Source: Neobacillus niacini (GTDB lineage Bacteria; Bacillota; Bacilli; Bacillales; Cytobacillaceae). Taken from it: a stretch of 64,000 nt of DNA. Positions within the stretch are counted from its first letter, which is position 1, and every line of letters begins with the position of its first letter. The translations under genes were made by a program, and so were the position numbers. The stretch spans positions 6,560,001-6,624,000 of the forward strand of contig NZ_JAUSZN010000001.1 of the NCBI RefSeq assembly GCF_030817595.1, in the 5' to 3' direction. This document shows positions 25,445 through 35,050 of the stretch, piece after piece. Below the pieces are notes generated by a model. The model saw only the letters and a list, made by a program, of their open reading frames with translations, ran no database searches and had not been told where the DNA came from.

Positions 25445-25792
25445 ATGGAAGAAACCATGGTTAAATCTTACTTACAGAAATCACTAGAAGAGTGGAAAGA
25501 TGATATTTCAGTAGTCCTTGCCGAAATTGATAAAGAATATGACGAAGTGGCACAAGAATTAAAGGTATACTCTTATAAATACGGGATCACCAAGCAAGTC
25601 ATTCAATCGACAGTGAATGAAGAAATTATTGAAAGTATACGGCAAAGGTATCATAAACCGTTTGAGGAAAGTTATAATCAATTAAAGGAATATATAAAAG
25701 ACTTAGAAGAGAAACAACGTGTTTTTCATATGTTTGTTCAAAAAATTGATGAAGTAAACCGCAAGGAATCATCAAAGGCTTCTAATGTATAA
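25445..25792 (+). CDS. Small coiled-coil protein
   Basis: 115-residue, charged, almost entirely helical protein without signal or membrane segment. Heptad-like stretches cover most of it (LEEWKDDISVVLAEIDKEY; FEESYNQLKEYIKDLEEK). The ATG has AGGGCGGGTGC before it and a terminator follows, so it is an independent unit. A TATAAT at 25404-25409 may be the -10. I do not recognise the family. Confidence 0.7.
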   Translation: MEETMVKSYLQKSLEEWKDDISVVLAEIDKEYDEVAQELKVYSYKYGITKQVIQSTVNEEIIESIRQRYHKPFEESYNQLKEYIKDLEEKQRVFHMFVQKIDEVNRKESSKASNV

Positions 25793-25800
25793 ATAGTAAT

Positions 25801-25832
25801 AAAGTCTGGTCCATTTGGATCAGGCTTTTTTT
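25801..25832 (+). terminator. Terminator of the coiled-coil gene
   Basis: AAAGTCTGGTCC / GGATCAGGCTTT stem with two G-T pairs and seven T's. Confidence 0.88.
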
Positions 25833-25912
25833 ATCAACATTTCAGAATCATAGGCAAGTGAAAGAATTTTGCATACATTAATTAGCAGGATTTTATCGAG
25901 AGGTGCTGAAGT

Positions 25913-27421
25913 ATGATTACTGCAAGGATCGGAAGCAAGTTGTATCATTTGCCGGAAAATCTTGAGGATTACTTTCATAAGTTTCGGTCTGGAATCATCG
26001 GCATTGATCAACAATTTGACTCACCCTTTGGAAAGAAACCGATAATTTATGCGGATTGGACAGCAAGTGGAAGATTATTTCGACCAATTGAACAAAAAAT
26101 TTCAGAGGTATTTGGCCCATTTATGGCAAATACACATACGGAATCCAATATTACCAGTCTAATGATGACCGGAATTTATAATCAATCCAGAAGAATTATT
26201 AAGGAACATGTTAATGCTGATGAGAATGACGCCCTCATTCTTGATGGTTTTGGGATGACGTCGGTCATGAATAAACTACAGCGATTCTTGGGTATTAGGG
26301 TACCAGAGCAATGGACTGACAGAATAAAGCTTTCTAAGAAAGAAACCCCTGTTGTATTTCTCACTCATATGGAACACCATTCCAACCAAACCTCATGGCT
26401 TGAGACCTTAGCAGATGTTGAGATTATTAGACCCGACTCAAGAGGGGCCGTAGATATTAATCATCTTGAACAGCTTTTGTCCCAATATCGGGATCGAGCA
26501 ATAAAAATTGGTTCATTTACAGCATGCTCGAACGTTACAGGAATACAAACCCCTTATCATCAGCTTGCAAAAATCATGCATAAGCATGGGGGACTTTGCT
26601 TTGTAGATTTTGCTGCCTCTGCACCATATGTGAAGATTGATATGCACCCGAAGGACCCGATGGAAAAACTCGACGCGATTCTCTTTTCTCCACATAAATT
26701 TTTAGGCGGGCCCGGTACGAGCGGCGTCTTACTTTTTGATAAAAGAATTTATTCAAGTGAGGTACCTGACCATCCCGGAGGAGGAACAGTTACTTGGACA
26801 AATCCCTGGGGGGAACACCACTACATTGAGGACATCGAGCTTCGGGAGGATGGAGGGACACCTGGTATTCTTCAAGCAATTCGTACAGCTTTATGTATAA
26901 AGTTAAAGGAACAAATGGGGGTAGAGAAAATTTTAGCGAGAGAAAAAGAACAGCTAAAGCTGCTTTTAACTGGATTAGAGACTGTTCCTAATCTGCATGT
27001 ATTAGAGAGTCATCATCAAAATCGAATTGGGATTGTTTCATTTACTATTACGAACATTCATTACAATCTCATTGTCAAGCTGTTAAATGACCGGTTTGGT
27101 TTTCAAGTTCGGGGTGGATGTTCTTGTGCAGGAACCTACGGTCATTATTTATTGCAAATTGACAAGAATAAATCAAAGCAAATTGCTAATAAAATTGATT
27201 CAGGAGATTTATCTACTAAACCAGGATGGGTCCGGTTTTCCCTGCACCCTATCATGACAAATGAGGAAATTTTATTATTTGTAGATGCGATTAAAGAGAT
27301 AACCAAAAACATCGAGGAATGGAAAAAGGATTATGTATACGACCCAGCAGGCAATGATTATTTTTATACTCAACACATTCGAAAGGATATGTCGCCATTG
27401 TTTAGTCTTGAGGACCAATAA
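25913..27421 (+). CDS. Class V aminotransferase (cysteine desulfurase-like)
   Basis: 502-residue PLP enzyme of the class V/NifS-like superfamily. The PLP lysine is in FSPHKFLGGPGTSG near residue 263, and the preceding CFVDFAASAPYV gives the cofactor aspartate. A cysteine-bearing loop RGGCSCAGTYGH near 400 resembles the active-site loop of SufS/NifS desulfurases, but two cysteines and the extra length set it apart. GAGAGGTGCTGAAGT precedes the ATG. It is followed closely by an L,D-transpeptidase gene. The substrate could be cysteine, selenocysteine or another amino acid; unresolved. Confidence 0.85.
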   Translation: MITARIGSKLYHLPENLEDYFHKFRSGIIGIDQQFDSPFGKKPIIYADWTASGRLFRPIEQKISEVFGPFMANTHTESNITSLMMTGIYNQSRRIIKEHVNADENDALILDGFGMTSVMNKLQRFLGIRVPEQWTDRIKLSKKETPVVFLTHMEHHSNQTSWLETLADVEIIRPDSRGAVDINHLEQLLSQYRDRAIKIGSFTACSNVTGIQTPYHQLAKIMHKHGGLCFVDFAASAPYVKIDMHPKDPMEKLDAILFSPHKFLGGPGTSGVLLFDKRIYSSEVPDHPGGGTVTWTNPWGEHHYIEDIELREDGGTPGILQAIRTALCIKLKEQMGVEKILAREKEQLKLLLTGLETVPNLHVLESHHQNRIGIVSFTITNIHYNLIVKLLNDRFGFQVRGGCSCAGTYGHYLLQIDKNKSKQIANKIDSGDLSTKPGWVRFSLHPIMTNEEILLFVDAIKEITKNIEEWKKDYVYDPAGNDYFYTQHIRKDMSPLFSLEDQ

Positions 27422-27483
27422 TGTCGACTAGGCAACGGTGGAACGGTCCCAACATATGCTAGTAAGAAAAAAGGTGGGATAAC

Positions 27484-27978
27484 ATGATTCACATTGTAAA
27501 GCGGGGCGATACACTTTATCAAATCTCTTTGGATTATCGAGTAAACCTCGCCAGTCTTTATGCAGCAAATCCCGGGGTAAACTACCAGCAATTATATGTA
27601 GGGCAAAAAATTCAAATCCCTGGCTTACCAGATCCGAATACGATTCCCTATTCCATACAAATATCGATTGCGAAGAGGCGACTTTCGTTATTCAGAAATG
27701 GAAGGCTTGAAAAAATCTATCCAATAGCTGTAGGAAAGATGTTAACTGGAACCCCGACCGGTGACTTTGTCATTGTTAACCGACAGATGAATCCGGGAGG
27801 ACCTTTTGGTGTTATGTGGCTTTCACTTTCTAAACAAGGCTATGGTATTCATGGGACCAATGATCCAAGTTCGATAGGTAAATCTGTTTCGCATGGTTGT
27901 GTGAGAATGCATAATCGGGATGTACTTCAACTTGCCGAAAAGGTTCCAAATGGCACAAGGGTCATCATCCGAACATGA
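27484..27978 (+). CDS. ykuD: LysM-L,D-transpeptidase (YkuD)
   Basis: 164 residues, exactly the size of B. subtilis YkuD. An N-terminal LysM domain (about 1-48, [12 protein letters not shown] to GQKIQIPG) binds peptidoglycan. The YkuD catalytic domain follows (about 55-164), with YGIHGT and the nucleophile motif SHGCVRMHN (Cys near 139). It cross-links peptidoglycan stem peptides and is associated with spores in Bacillus. There is no signal peptide, as in YkuD. AAAAGGTGGGATAAC precedes the ATG. Confidence 0.92.
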   Translation: MIHIVKRGDTLYQISLDYRVNLASLYAANPGVNYQQLYVGQKIQIPGLPDPNTIPYSIQISIAKRRLSLFRNGRLEKIYPIAVGKMLTGTPTGDFVIVNRQMNPGGPFGVMWLSLSKQGYGIHGTNDPSSIGKSVSHGCVRMHNRDVLQLAEKVPNGTRVIIRT

Positions 27979-27993
27979 TAATAATACGACAAT

Positions 27994-28026
27994 GGCCGAT
28001 TTTTCATAAAAATCGGCCTCATTTTA
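27994..28026 (+). terminator. Terminator after ykuD
   Basis: GGCCGATTTTT / AAAAATCGGCC perfect stem followed by TCATTTTATTT. Confidence 0.8.
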
Positions 28027-28096
28027 TTTGAATAATGTGAATCCAAAAAACTAATCAATCGTATAACATGTATAATGAGAATATCTGCTTCCGCTC

Positions 28097-28396
28097 ATGT
28101 TTACCTCGTATACATATGCGATGGAAGTTCAATTTGGATTTATGATTATATTCTTAATGGGTGGAATGATTTATTTAAGTAAATATGAAGTTCCAAAAAA
28201 ACGTAAGCGGAGTTATATGGTTAGTGGTACCCTGTTTATTGCCATCGCTGGAGGAATGATTTTTATTCAAAAAGGATCATCTCCGTATATCTATATCGAA
28301 TTGAAAGATAAGAAGATTTTTATAAATGATAAGGATCCGAAACAGACGAGGATTTGGTTTAAGCAGGTAAGTGATAAAGCAGGATTAACGCAATAA
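28097..28396 (+). CDS. Small membrane protein
   Basis: 99-residue frame with two hydrophobic segments (GFMIIFLMGGMIYL near 14-27 and GTLFIAIAGGMIFI near 44-57) and a soluble, charged C-terminal tail. No convincing ribosome site precedes either the first ATG or the ATG at residue 9, which lowers confidence. A TATAAT lies at 28071-28076. It is followed by a hairpin shared with the convergent immune inhibitor A gene. Function unknown. Confidence 0.5.
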   Translation: MFTSYTYAMEVQFGFMIIFLMGGMIYLSKYEVPKKRKRSYMVSGTLFIAIAGGMIFIQKGSSPYIYIELKDKKIFINDKDPKQTRIWFKQVSDKAGLTQ

Positions 28397-28398
28397 AA

Positions 28399-28431
28399 AT
28401 CCCACCTCCTTAAAAGGGGAGGTGAGATTCT
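28399..28431. terminator. Terminator between membrane protein and inhA
   Basis: AATCCCACCTCC / GGAGGTGAGATT hairpin between convergent stops. It lacks a long T-run on the plus strand, while on the minus strand the GGGATTTTTATTG end supports termination of inhA. Confidence 0.65.
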
Positions 28432-28436
28432 GTTGA

Positions 28437-30836
28437 TTATTTGTAGATTACAATGGAACCTACTGATTTATCTTTAGCTTGTCCGTTCACACGAACCTTA
28501 AGTCCAAAGTTACCAATATTACGGCCAGCGTCTGGCATGAATGTGTTAATAAATGAGTTACTGTCATTAAATAGAGAAACTGCAGGTTGGCTTGGTCCAA
28601 ACAATGTTTGAAGCCCTGGATAATCAAGATTTAATCCAGAAGTTGGATTTAAACCAAATGCAGCATCTGCGATATGGTAACGAGTAGATGCCTGGACCGG
28701 TGTTCCACCAATAATATCCCATTTTAAATCAGTATTTGGATGAGCATCTACAACTCCTACGAAGCCTTCACCAGGGTGAATGCCTGTCCAGTTGTCAGTA
28801 AAAGTTGGGTCTACATACCAGACAACAAGACCGCCATCATAGCTCATTAACGATTGCCCACGTTTGATATTGGCTAAACCTTTGTCAACCCCCGCATGGT
28901 TTCGCCACTCTAATAGGTAGTAGTGATCAGAGTACTTATTTCCATCCGATTTCTCAAAACCATTTAAAGTAAATGCTGGTGTTGTCTCTGCGCCATCTAC
29001 CACGACAGAAGTACCATCTGCTTTAACATTAATGTTATCTACGTAGAAGCCCTTTTCTGATGTTCCCCAATCAGTAATATAACGGAAGCGAAGTTGTACT
29101 TTTTTACCTGCATAACCGGATAAATCAAATGCTTGTTTCGTCCAGCCATTGCTATCACCTGTAAAACCAGGAAGGGCAGGAGCAATTGTTGGATATGCTT
29201 CAGGTACTGCACTTGAAACCGTGTTGCTATTGCTTAAAGATTTCCAAGTTGCACCGTTATCTTCAGAGACTTGTACAAAAGCAAAATCCCAATCCTTTTC
29301 GATTTGATACCATGCATCAAATTCTAATGTTGCAGAAGTTTTTCCTGTTAAATCCACAGCTGTTACCATGTTTGAATCAATTTCATCTTGTTGTCCACCC
29401 CAGTACTCGAAGGAGCCAGTAGCAGGTGTGTTAATATTTGTAGCCTTTTGTGGCAAGTTTACTTTTGCAGCAATTGCGTTTTTACCATTTGGAGAGTTTG
29501 CTTGATCAAGTAACACTTGTGTTCCACTTGTAGTCACTTGGTTCCAGTCTAATTCCACAGTATCATTTGTCCAGTTTCCACCTAGATAGGATTGATAATA
29601 TGCTTTTGCCAATGGAGAGAATCCAGTTGGCTCTGTACCGCCTATTTTACCAGCCCATGAACCACTTGCCATAATTGACCAGTAAGCAACTGCTTCACCA
29701 GTTCCAGAATAAACTGTATCATATTCATCTGGGTAGCCTAAATCATGACCATACTCATGTGCGAACACTCCGGTTGCGCCATCTTCTGGCATCATGGTGT
29801 AATCGTAAAATCCAGGTTTTCCTTTGCCTAAACCATCTGGATCAACCAATGTTGCAGAACGGTGTGACCAGATAGCATTATCCCCTAGTGATCCTCCACC
29901 TGCTTCTTGACCAACGCCTGAGTGGATAATCATTAAGTGGTCAACTAAACCGTCTTTTTCAAGTAAATTTCCGTCACCATCAAGATCATGCGGATCTTCT
30001 AAATCATAATTATCAACTGGAACACCAGCTGCTACAGCTGCTGCATAGGCATCAGCAACTAATTTTTTGGATCCACCAGGAGTAACATTATCATGACCAC
30101 CGTTCGCTCGGTCTGCACCATAAAAAGCGGCAGTTCCTGGAACCTTTAACCAGCCATATGCTTTACCATCTACTGAGTAAGTTCCGCCTGATTGCTGTTC
30201 ATAGAATTGTTTCATGGAAACAAAATCTTCACCGTTTGGACCTTCAACGCCATCTTCACCAAAAATCATATTTTCATAGTGTCCTAATGGATAATCAGGA
30301 TAAAAATTATCAGTTTCACTAGACTTAATGTTATTATGTGCAAAGTCAGAGTATTCGACAGCTAGAACAAGAACTTTGTCCTCTCTTTTTTCACCGTTGT
30401 AAGAGGTTTCTTGAACAGGATCAGGATTTCCCTTTAGGTGTCCGTTTTTCTTACCATTCCCTTTTAATAATCCATTATTAAATTCTTTAAAATTATTTTG
30501 CTTTTCTGCTTCAGCTTTTTTTACTTTTGCAGCTAATGGGTCTGTTTCCTTAACTTTTGATTGTTTCCCTTTTAACTCAAGGTAATTTTTTAGGAATGTT
30601 TGCTTTACTTGTTCAGATGCATTTTTGGGGAGGAGACCTTGTTTAATAAAAGATTCAATTAATCTCTCTTCATTCACAATCGCTAAATCTAGTGAGCTGC
30701 TTGAAGAAAAAGAAGCGGCTTCCGCCTTATGTACAAGTCCCACATCCTTAAAGGAAGAATCAATACTTGGAAATCCTGCAAACAAAGTACCTGCAAGCAT
30801 AACAGAAGAAAGACTAGTTTTGATATACTTATTCAA
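28437..30836 (-). CDS. inhA: Immune inhibitor A, M6 metalloprotease
   Basis: Secreted zinc protease of 799 residues from the TTG behind ATGGGGAATAATA; a TTG six codons earlier lies before that ribosome site. A Sec signal peptide ends near KAEAAS (about residue 41). A propeptide follows, then the M6 catalytic domain with metzincin-type zinc motif HEYGHDLGYPDEYD near 360. Behind that come beta-sandwich regions including a MAM-like part (FEYWGGQQDEID; LRFRYITDWGTSEKGFY) and the VEG-type C-terminus. In the B. cereus group InhA degrades antimicrobial peptides and matrix proteins, and is an exosporium protein. In non-pathogens it is probably a nutritional or biofilm protease. Confidence 0.93.
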   Translation of the reverse strand: MNKYIKTSLSSVMLAGTLFAGFPSIDSSFKDVGLVHKAEAASFSSSSSLDLAIVNEERLIESFIKQGLLPKNASEQVKQTFLKNYLELKGKQSKVKETDPLAAKVKKAEAEKQNNFKEFNNGLLKGNGKKNGHLKGNPDPVQETSYNGEKREDKVLVLAVEYSDFAHNNIKSSETDNFYPDYPLGHYENMIFGEDGVEGPNGEDFVSMKQFYEQQSGGTYSVDGKAYGWLKVPGTAAFYGADRANGGHDNVTPGGSKKLVADAYAAAVAAGVPVDNYDLEDPHDLDGDGNLLEKDGLVDHLMIIHSGVGQEAGGGSLGDNAIWSHRSATLVDPDGLGKGKPGFYDYTMMPEDGATGVFAHEYGHDLGYPDEYDTVYSGTGEAVAYWSIMASGSWAGKIGGTEPTGFSPLAKAYYQSYLGGNWTNDTVELDWNQVTTSGTQVLLDQANSPNGKNAIAAKVNLPQKATNINTPATGSFEYWGGQQDEIDSNMVTAVDLTGKTSATLEFDAWYQIEKDWDFAFVQVSEDNGATWKSLSNSNTVSSAVPEAYPTIAPALPGFTGDSNGWTKQAFDLSGYAGKKVQLRFRYITDWGTSEKGFYVDNINVKADGTSVVVDGAETTPAFTLNGFEKSDGNKYSDHYYLLEWRNHAGVDKGLANIKRGQSLMSYDGGLVVWYVDPTFTDNWTGIHPGEGFVGVVDAHPNTDLKWDIIGGTPVQASTRYHIADAAFGLNPTSGLNLDYPGLQTLFGPSQPAVSLFNDSNSFINTFMPDAGRNIGNFGLKVRVNGQAKDKSVGSIVIYK

Positions 30837-31376
30837 TATTATTCCCCATTTCAATGTATTACGGCCGTATTAATATAATATTTAGAAAATTAGGACAAAA
30901 CAATAGGTGAAATTGCCCTAATTTTCAACTGTAATTAGTGAGAAATGGGTCTAAGGTGATAGTTTTTCGACAAAGAACCCGACATTCATGTTGTAAATTG
31001 TCAAATATTAAGAATAAATAAATGTGTTATGAAAATAATAATAAATTATTTACAGTAGTAATTAGATGTGCTAAGTGAAAATATATTTGTGCAATAAAAA
31101 AGAAGTAATAACTTAGGCTGCAAACTAAGGGGGAGAGATTTTAATCATATTTTGCAGCAAAGAAAATTGCACTATAAAGATATTTTCATTATATGAAAAT
31201 ATCATGGTGTATTTTTCGTTATTCCAATATAGTAAAAATGACGCAAAAAAACAAATATTGCTACAGAAATATTATGACATCCTAAAAATTGGAGGATAAA
31301 TGGGGAATATGTTGGATTGAAAAGGTGTGTTTTTCAAATACTAACAATAAACTCATTAATGAAGTGGGATATGTGA
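30837..31376. other. 540-base AT-rich intergenic region
   Basis: Region upstream of both inhA (minus) and the next membrane gene (plus). No credible gene is present. It holds a 25-base palindrome (31179-31203), an 8-base inverted repeat GCTGCAAA/TTTGCAGC (31117-31124 and 31151-31158), and an AAGGGGGAGAG at about 31127-31137 with no start codon after it. Confidence 0.5.
31179..31203. repeat. Perfect palindrome upstream of membrane gene
   Basis: GATATTTTCAT and ATGAAAATATC, 11-base arms with a 3-base spacer. This is the form of a protein-binding operator or small RNA hairpin; no T-run follows. Confidence 0.7.
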
Positions 31377-32252
31377 ATGAGAAAACCAAAGAAACAAAAC
31401 AAAATACCATTTATTATTATGTTGATCATCCACTCAAGTTTGCTTGGCTACTCTTTTTACAAGACCAAAAATAAAAAGCAATTATTCACATTATTAATGG
31501 CTGATATCGGATTTGCTTATTTGTTAGAGTATGTAGTTTTAAATGTTTTTCATGCTTATACCTATAAACCGAAAATAATTAAAAAGAACTTTTTTGACAA
31601 CGTTTTTGGTGCTATTTTATCTCAAGGTATCTTTGTGCCTTTTACTGCTGTTTTCTCTACTGTTGCAAGAATAGGGTGGGTTGGTAAATTACTTGGAGGA
31701 GTTTATTTTTCACTGGTGGAACTGCTGTTTCTGAGGTTAAAAGTTTATAAACATAATTGGTGGAGAACTATATATACCTTAATCTTGATTCCTCTTTACT
31801 TTAAAATTAGTGATTGTTGGAATATTCTTTTAGGTAAATGGAATCCCTTAGTTCGTTTTATTTCACTTTTTCTTATGATATTGGTCACAGAAGCTAATTT
31901 ATTATTTTTATTTGCTTTAACTAGAAAGGTTCGTTTCGGGGCAGGGAAATTTCATTCTTGGAAAGAACATTTTATTATTGTCCCGTTGTATGCAATTACC
32001 TTGTCATTATTTTCAACAGTATCATTCTTAAAACAGAATAATTGGTCTGCAAAGCTAAAGGTCTTGCTAATGATAATTGGATTAGATCAGATATTTAAGA
32101 AGCGGAAAGTGATAAAGGAAAAATTCGGTGTGGCAGATTATTTTACTGTCCGAATAATGGCGATATTTTTATATGGGAAGTTCAGTGATCTTGTTTATGG
32201 AGTGAGAAAAACGGGTGAGATGGAAGTTGTTGAGGAAAAATGCTCGAAATAA
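31377..32252 (+). CDS. Polytopic membrane protein of unknown function
   Basis: 291 residues with about six to seven hydrophobic segments separated by basic loops, including FVPFTAVFSTVARIGWVGKL near 80-100 and a Lys-rich C-terminal third (KKRKVIKEKFG). It resembles unnamed Bacillaceae membrane proteins; I see no catalytic motif. The start ATG has GAAGTGGGAT about 8 bases upstream, an adequate ribosome site. It is probably expressed alone, with no other gene until helD. Confidence 0.72.
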   Translation: MRKPKKQNKIPFIIMLIIHSSLLGYSFYKTKNKKQLFTLLMADIGFAYLLEYVVLNVFHAYTYKPKIIKKNFFDNVFGAILSQGIFVPFTAVFSTVARIGWVGKLLGGVYFSLVELLFLRLKVYKHNWWRTIYTLILIPLYFKISDCWNILLGKWNPLVRFISLFLMILVTEANLLFLFALTRKVRFGAGKFHSWKEHFIIVPLYAITLSLFSTVSFLKQNNWSAKLKVLLMIIGLDQIFKKRKVIKEKFGVADYFTVRIMAIFLYGKFSDLVYGVRKTGEMEVVEEKCSK

Positions 32253-32271
32253 ATCGGGAATAGACATAAAA

Positions 32272-32292
32272 AAAACGCCTTTTGGCGGTAGT
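32272..32292 (-). terminator. Minus-oriented hairpin with T-run
   Basis: CGCC aaaa GGCG followed on the minus strand by at least seven T's. On the plus strand the T-run is poor. No minus-strand gene ends here, so its purpose is unclear. Confidence 0.4.
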
Positions 32293-32444
32293 TTCTTATT
32301 GTAATTACTAATAAACCATGATAAAATAAATTTTGGTTTCATACAAAAAATATGATGAAGGCAAATTATCTCTATAATAGAATAACACATAAAGTTAAAG
32401 TCTGTCAAATATTTAGGGACAAAATTTTTCTGGAGAGTGGTCAA

Positions 32445-34769
32445 ATGAGCGATACGGTAAAGAGTGACTTGCAGATGGAGCAGGAACGTGTAAATTTCGT
32501 TAGTATGGAAATCGATAAGGAAAAAGTAAAACTCCAGAAAAATACTGGAGGTGTTAGTTCAGATGTACTTGAACTTCGAAAGACTTTCTGGGAGGACGTA
32601 ACTGTTAATATGGATGAGCCGGATGATGTGATTGAGACGGCAGCCAGCATAAAGCAGCAAGCAGAGTTATTGTCAGAGCGGGAACGTACATTTAAACAAA
32701 TGGATAAACAGATCCGAATCCTTGAACGCTTAAAATACTCACCCTATTTTGGACGGATTGATTTTTTAGAAACAGATGAAAAAAATGTTGATCAAGTTTA
32801 TCTCGGAATTGCTTCTTTAATGGATGAGCATGATGAGAATTTTTTAATTTATGATTGGCGTGCACCAATTTCCAGCCTTTATTATGATTTTGCTCCTGGT
32901 CCTGCTTCTTATCCCACAATGGATGGGGAAATCAAAGGAGAAATGAAGCTGAAAAGACAATTTATCATTCGTGCATCGGACATTAAAGCAATGTTTGATA
33001 CTGGTGTTACCATTGGAGATGAAATGCTCCAAGAAGTTCTAGGGAATAATGCAAATGCACAGATGAAGAGCATTGTTGCTACAATTCAGCGTGAACAAAA
33101 CCTTATAATCCGTAATGAGCGAAGTAGACTCCTTATTGTTCAAGGAGTAGCGGGCAGCGGTAAAACTTCAGCAGCCCTTCAGCGTGTTGCTTATTTATTG
33201 TACAGATATCGTGAAACCATAAAGTCTGAGAATATCATGTTGTTTTCACCGAACCCGTTATTTAACTCCTACGTATCCACGGTACTCCCTGAACTAGGGG
33301 AAGAGAACATGGAGCAGGCTACCTTTATGGAATACTTAAATAATCGGATTGGCAGTGAATTTGATGTCGAGGATCCGTTTGATCAAATGGAATTTCTACT
33401 TAACAATGGGGAACATCCGGACTACGATACTAGGGTTAGAGGAATTCGGTATAAAGCCAGTCTACCGTTTAAAGAAATGATTGACCGGTATGTGATTCAA
33501 TTATCAAGTAAGGGTCTGCTTTTTAAAGACCTAGTATTTAGAGGCGAAATTATCATATCTAATGAATTGATTTATGATTATTTTTATTCCCTAGATGCGA
33601 GTTTCACCATCCCAAACCGTATGGAAATGGTGAAGGATTGGCTTTTAAGAGAGTTGAAGAGAAAAGTCAAACAAGAACGCTCAAAAAGCTGGGTAGAGGA
33701 TGAGGTACAATATCTTGAAAAAGAGGACTATTTAGAAGCATATCAGGAATTGCAAGGGAAAGACCGTTATACCGAGAAAAGTTTTGATGATTTCGAACAG
33801 GAACAAAAGATTTTGGCTGAAAAGGTAGTCAAGCAAAAATTCAGGCCATTATTTTCTCGTGTTAAAAAGTTAAATTTCCTCGATATGAAGGGATTATATA
33901 GCCAGTTATTTATAAAGGGGGCCGAAAACCTAGAAGTCCTTTTAGATGATTGGACTCAAATTTGTACGCAGACGGTTGAAACATTAGCAAACTATAAAAT
34001 ATCCTATGAGGATGCGACGCCGTTTGTCTACCTGCAGGACTTAATAAAGGGCAGGAAGTCTTCAACCGGTATTCGTCATATTTTTATCGACGAAGCTCAG
34101 GACTATTCTCCATTTCAGTTTGCACTGATACAAAGACTTTTTCCTTATAGTAAGATGACGCTGCTCGGGGATTTTAATCAGGCTATTTTCTCAGGTGCAA
34201 CCGGATCAGCTACAGTTATATCGGATTATGAAGAAAAAGGGGAAGACATTGAAAAGATTGTTTTGACAAAGACCTATCGTTCTACTAAGGAGATTGTTGA
34301 TTTCACCAGCAGTTTGGTAGAGGGTGGGGAAAAAATTGAACCATTTAATCGCCATGGTAAGAAGCCATCGGTAAAACTAGCTGAGCAAAACCAATTAAAT
34401 GGTTTGATCTTGGGTAAAATAAATGAATTTTTAAATGAAGGGCACCGAACCATTGCAGTTATTTGTAGAACGGCTGCAGAGAGTAAAAGGGTATATACCG
34501 CATTGAAAGATGTCATTCCTGTACACCTCATTGAGAAGGCTACAATTGCTTATGAAAAAGGGATATTGGTAATCCCGTCGTATCTGGCAAAAGGTATCGA
34601 ATTTGATGGTGTTATTCTTTATGATAGTTCAAAATACAAAAATGAAAGTGAAAGGAAGTTATTCTACACGGTCTGTACACGTGCTATGCATAGGCTGCAC
34701 ATGTATGCAACCAAGGAAATCAGTCCACTTATGAACGAAGTTCCGGGAAACTTATATGAGTTGGAATAA
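32445..34769 (+). CDS. helD: RNA polymerase-associated helicase HelD
   Basis: Superfamily 1 ATPase HelD. The ATG chosen follows GGAGAGTGG and gives 774 residues, the same as B. subtilis HelD; the frame is open 31 codons further upstream without a ribosome site. An N-terminal coiled-coil arm (about 1-90) enters the secondary channel of RNA polymerase in known structures. Walker A is GVAGSGKT at residues 234-241, helicase motif II is FIDEAQDYS near 546, and the last motif region is KGIEFDGVILYD near 720. HelD releases stalled or DNA-bound RNA polymerase and helps recycling. Related HelD variants can give rifampicin tolerance. Confidence 0.93.
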   Translation: MSDTVKSDLQMEQERVNFVSMEIDKEKVKLQKNTGGVSSDVLELRKTFWEDVTVNMDEPDDVIETAASIKQQAELLSERERTFKQMDKQIRILERLKYSPYFGRIDFLETDEKNVDQVYLGIASLMDEHDENFLIYDWRAPISSLYYDFAPGPASYPTMDGEIKGEMKLKRQFIIRASDIKAMFDTGVTIGDEMLQEVLGNNANAQMKSIVATIQREQNLIIRNERSRLLIVQGVAGSGKTSAALQRVAYLLYRYRETIKSENIMLFSPNPLFNSYVSTVLPELGEENMEQATFMEYLNNRIGSEFDVEDPFDQMEFLLNNGEHPDYDTRVRGIRYKASLPFKEMIDRYVIQLSSKGLLFKDLVFRGEIIISNELIYDYFYSLDASFTIPNRMEMVKDWLLRELKRKVKQERSKSWVEDEVQYLEKEDYLEAYQELQGKDRYTEKSFDDFEQEQKILAEKVVKQKFRPLFSRVKKLNFLDMKGLYSQLFIKGAENLEVLLDDWTQICTQTVETLANYKISYEDATPFVYLQDLIKGRKSSTGIRHIFIDEAQDYSPFQFALIQRLFPYSKMTLLGDFNQAIFSGATGSATVISDYEEKGEDIEKIVLTKTYRSTKEIVDFTSSLVEGGEKIEPFNRHGKKPSVKLAEQNQLNGLILGKINEFLNEGHRTIAVICRTAAESKRVYTALKDVIPVHLIEKATIAYEKGILVIPSYLAKGIEFDGVILYDSSKYKNESERKLFYTVCTRAMHRLHMYATKEISPLMNEVPGNLYELE

Positions 34770-34775
34770 AACATA

Positions 34776-34807
34776 AAAAACAGCGGCCAAAAAGTGGTCG
34801 CTGTTTT
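34776..34807 (+). terminator. Terminator of helD
   Basis: AAAAACAGCGGCCA / GTGGTCGCTGTTTTT stem with T-run, seven bases after the stop. The minus-strand small gene ends just beyond, so it may serve both. Confidence 0.88.
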
Positions 34808-34815
34808 TACGGTGT

Positions 34816-34953
34816 TTAATTATTTTTCCATTGCCTTTCAACCTGTTCAAAAGCAAGTCGGTAAATTTCTTCATCGGGCGTGTTAGGATTTGCTAAAACA
34901 TTTGTTAAATAGTCTTTTCCTTCATACGTTACTTTTACATTTACTTGGAGCAT
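34816..34953 (-). CDS. BA3454-type small stress protein
   Basis: 45-codon gene: MLQVNVKVTYEGKDYLTN to the C-terminal EQVERQWKNN. AAAGGTGATACT precedes the ATG. The sequence resembles what I remember of the BA3454 family of small stress-response proteins in Bacillus (about 45-50 residues, VTYEGxxYLTNV). It is convergent with helD and divergent from an acetyltransferase. Molecular function unknown. Confidence 0.72.
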   Translation of the reverse strand: MLQVNVKVTYEGKDYLTNVLANPNTPDEEIYRLAFEQVERQWKNN

Positions 34954-35011
34954 AGTATCACCTTTCTCATCATAGTTTTTTTGAAAACTTTTATGAATTT
35001 TACGTGGAATT

Positions 35012-35019
35012 GATATAAT
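35012..35019 (+). promoter_or_regulatory. Extended -10 promoter for GNAT gene
   Basis: TGATATAAT (TGnTATAAT) about 32 bases before the acetyltransferase start; the -35 region is poor, as is usual for extended -10 promoters. Confidence 0.5.
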
Positions 35020-35050
35020 GGTTTTATTCGTTTAGCTGGGAGGTCACAGG

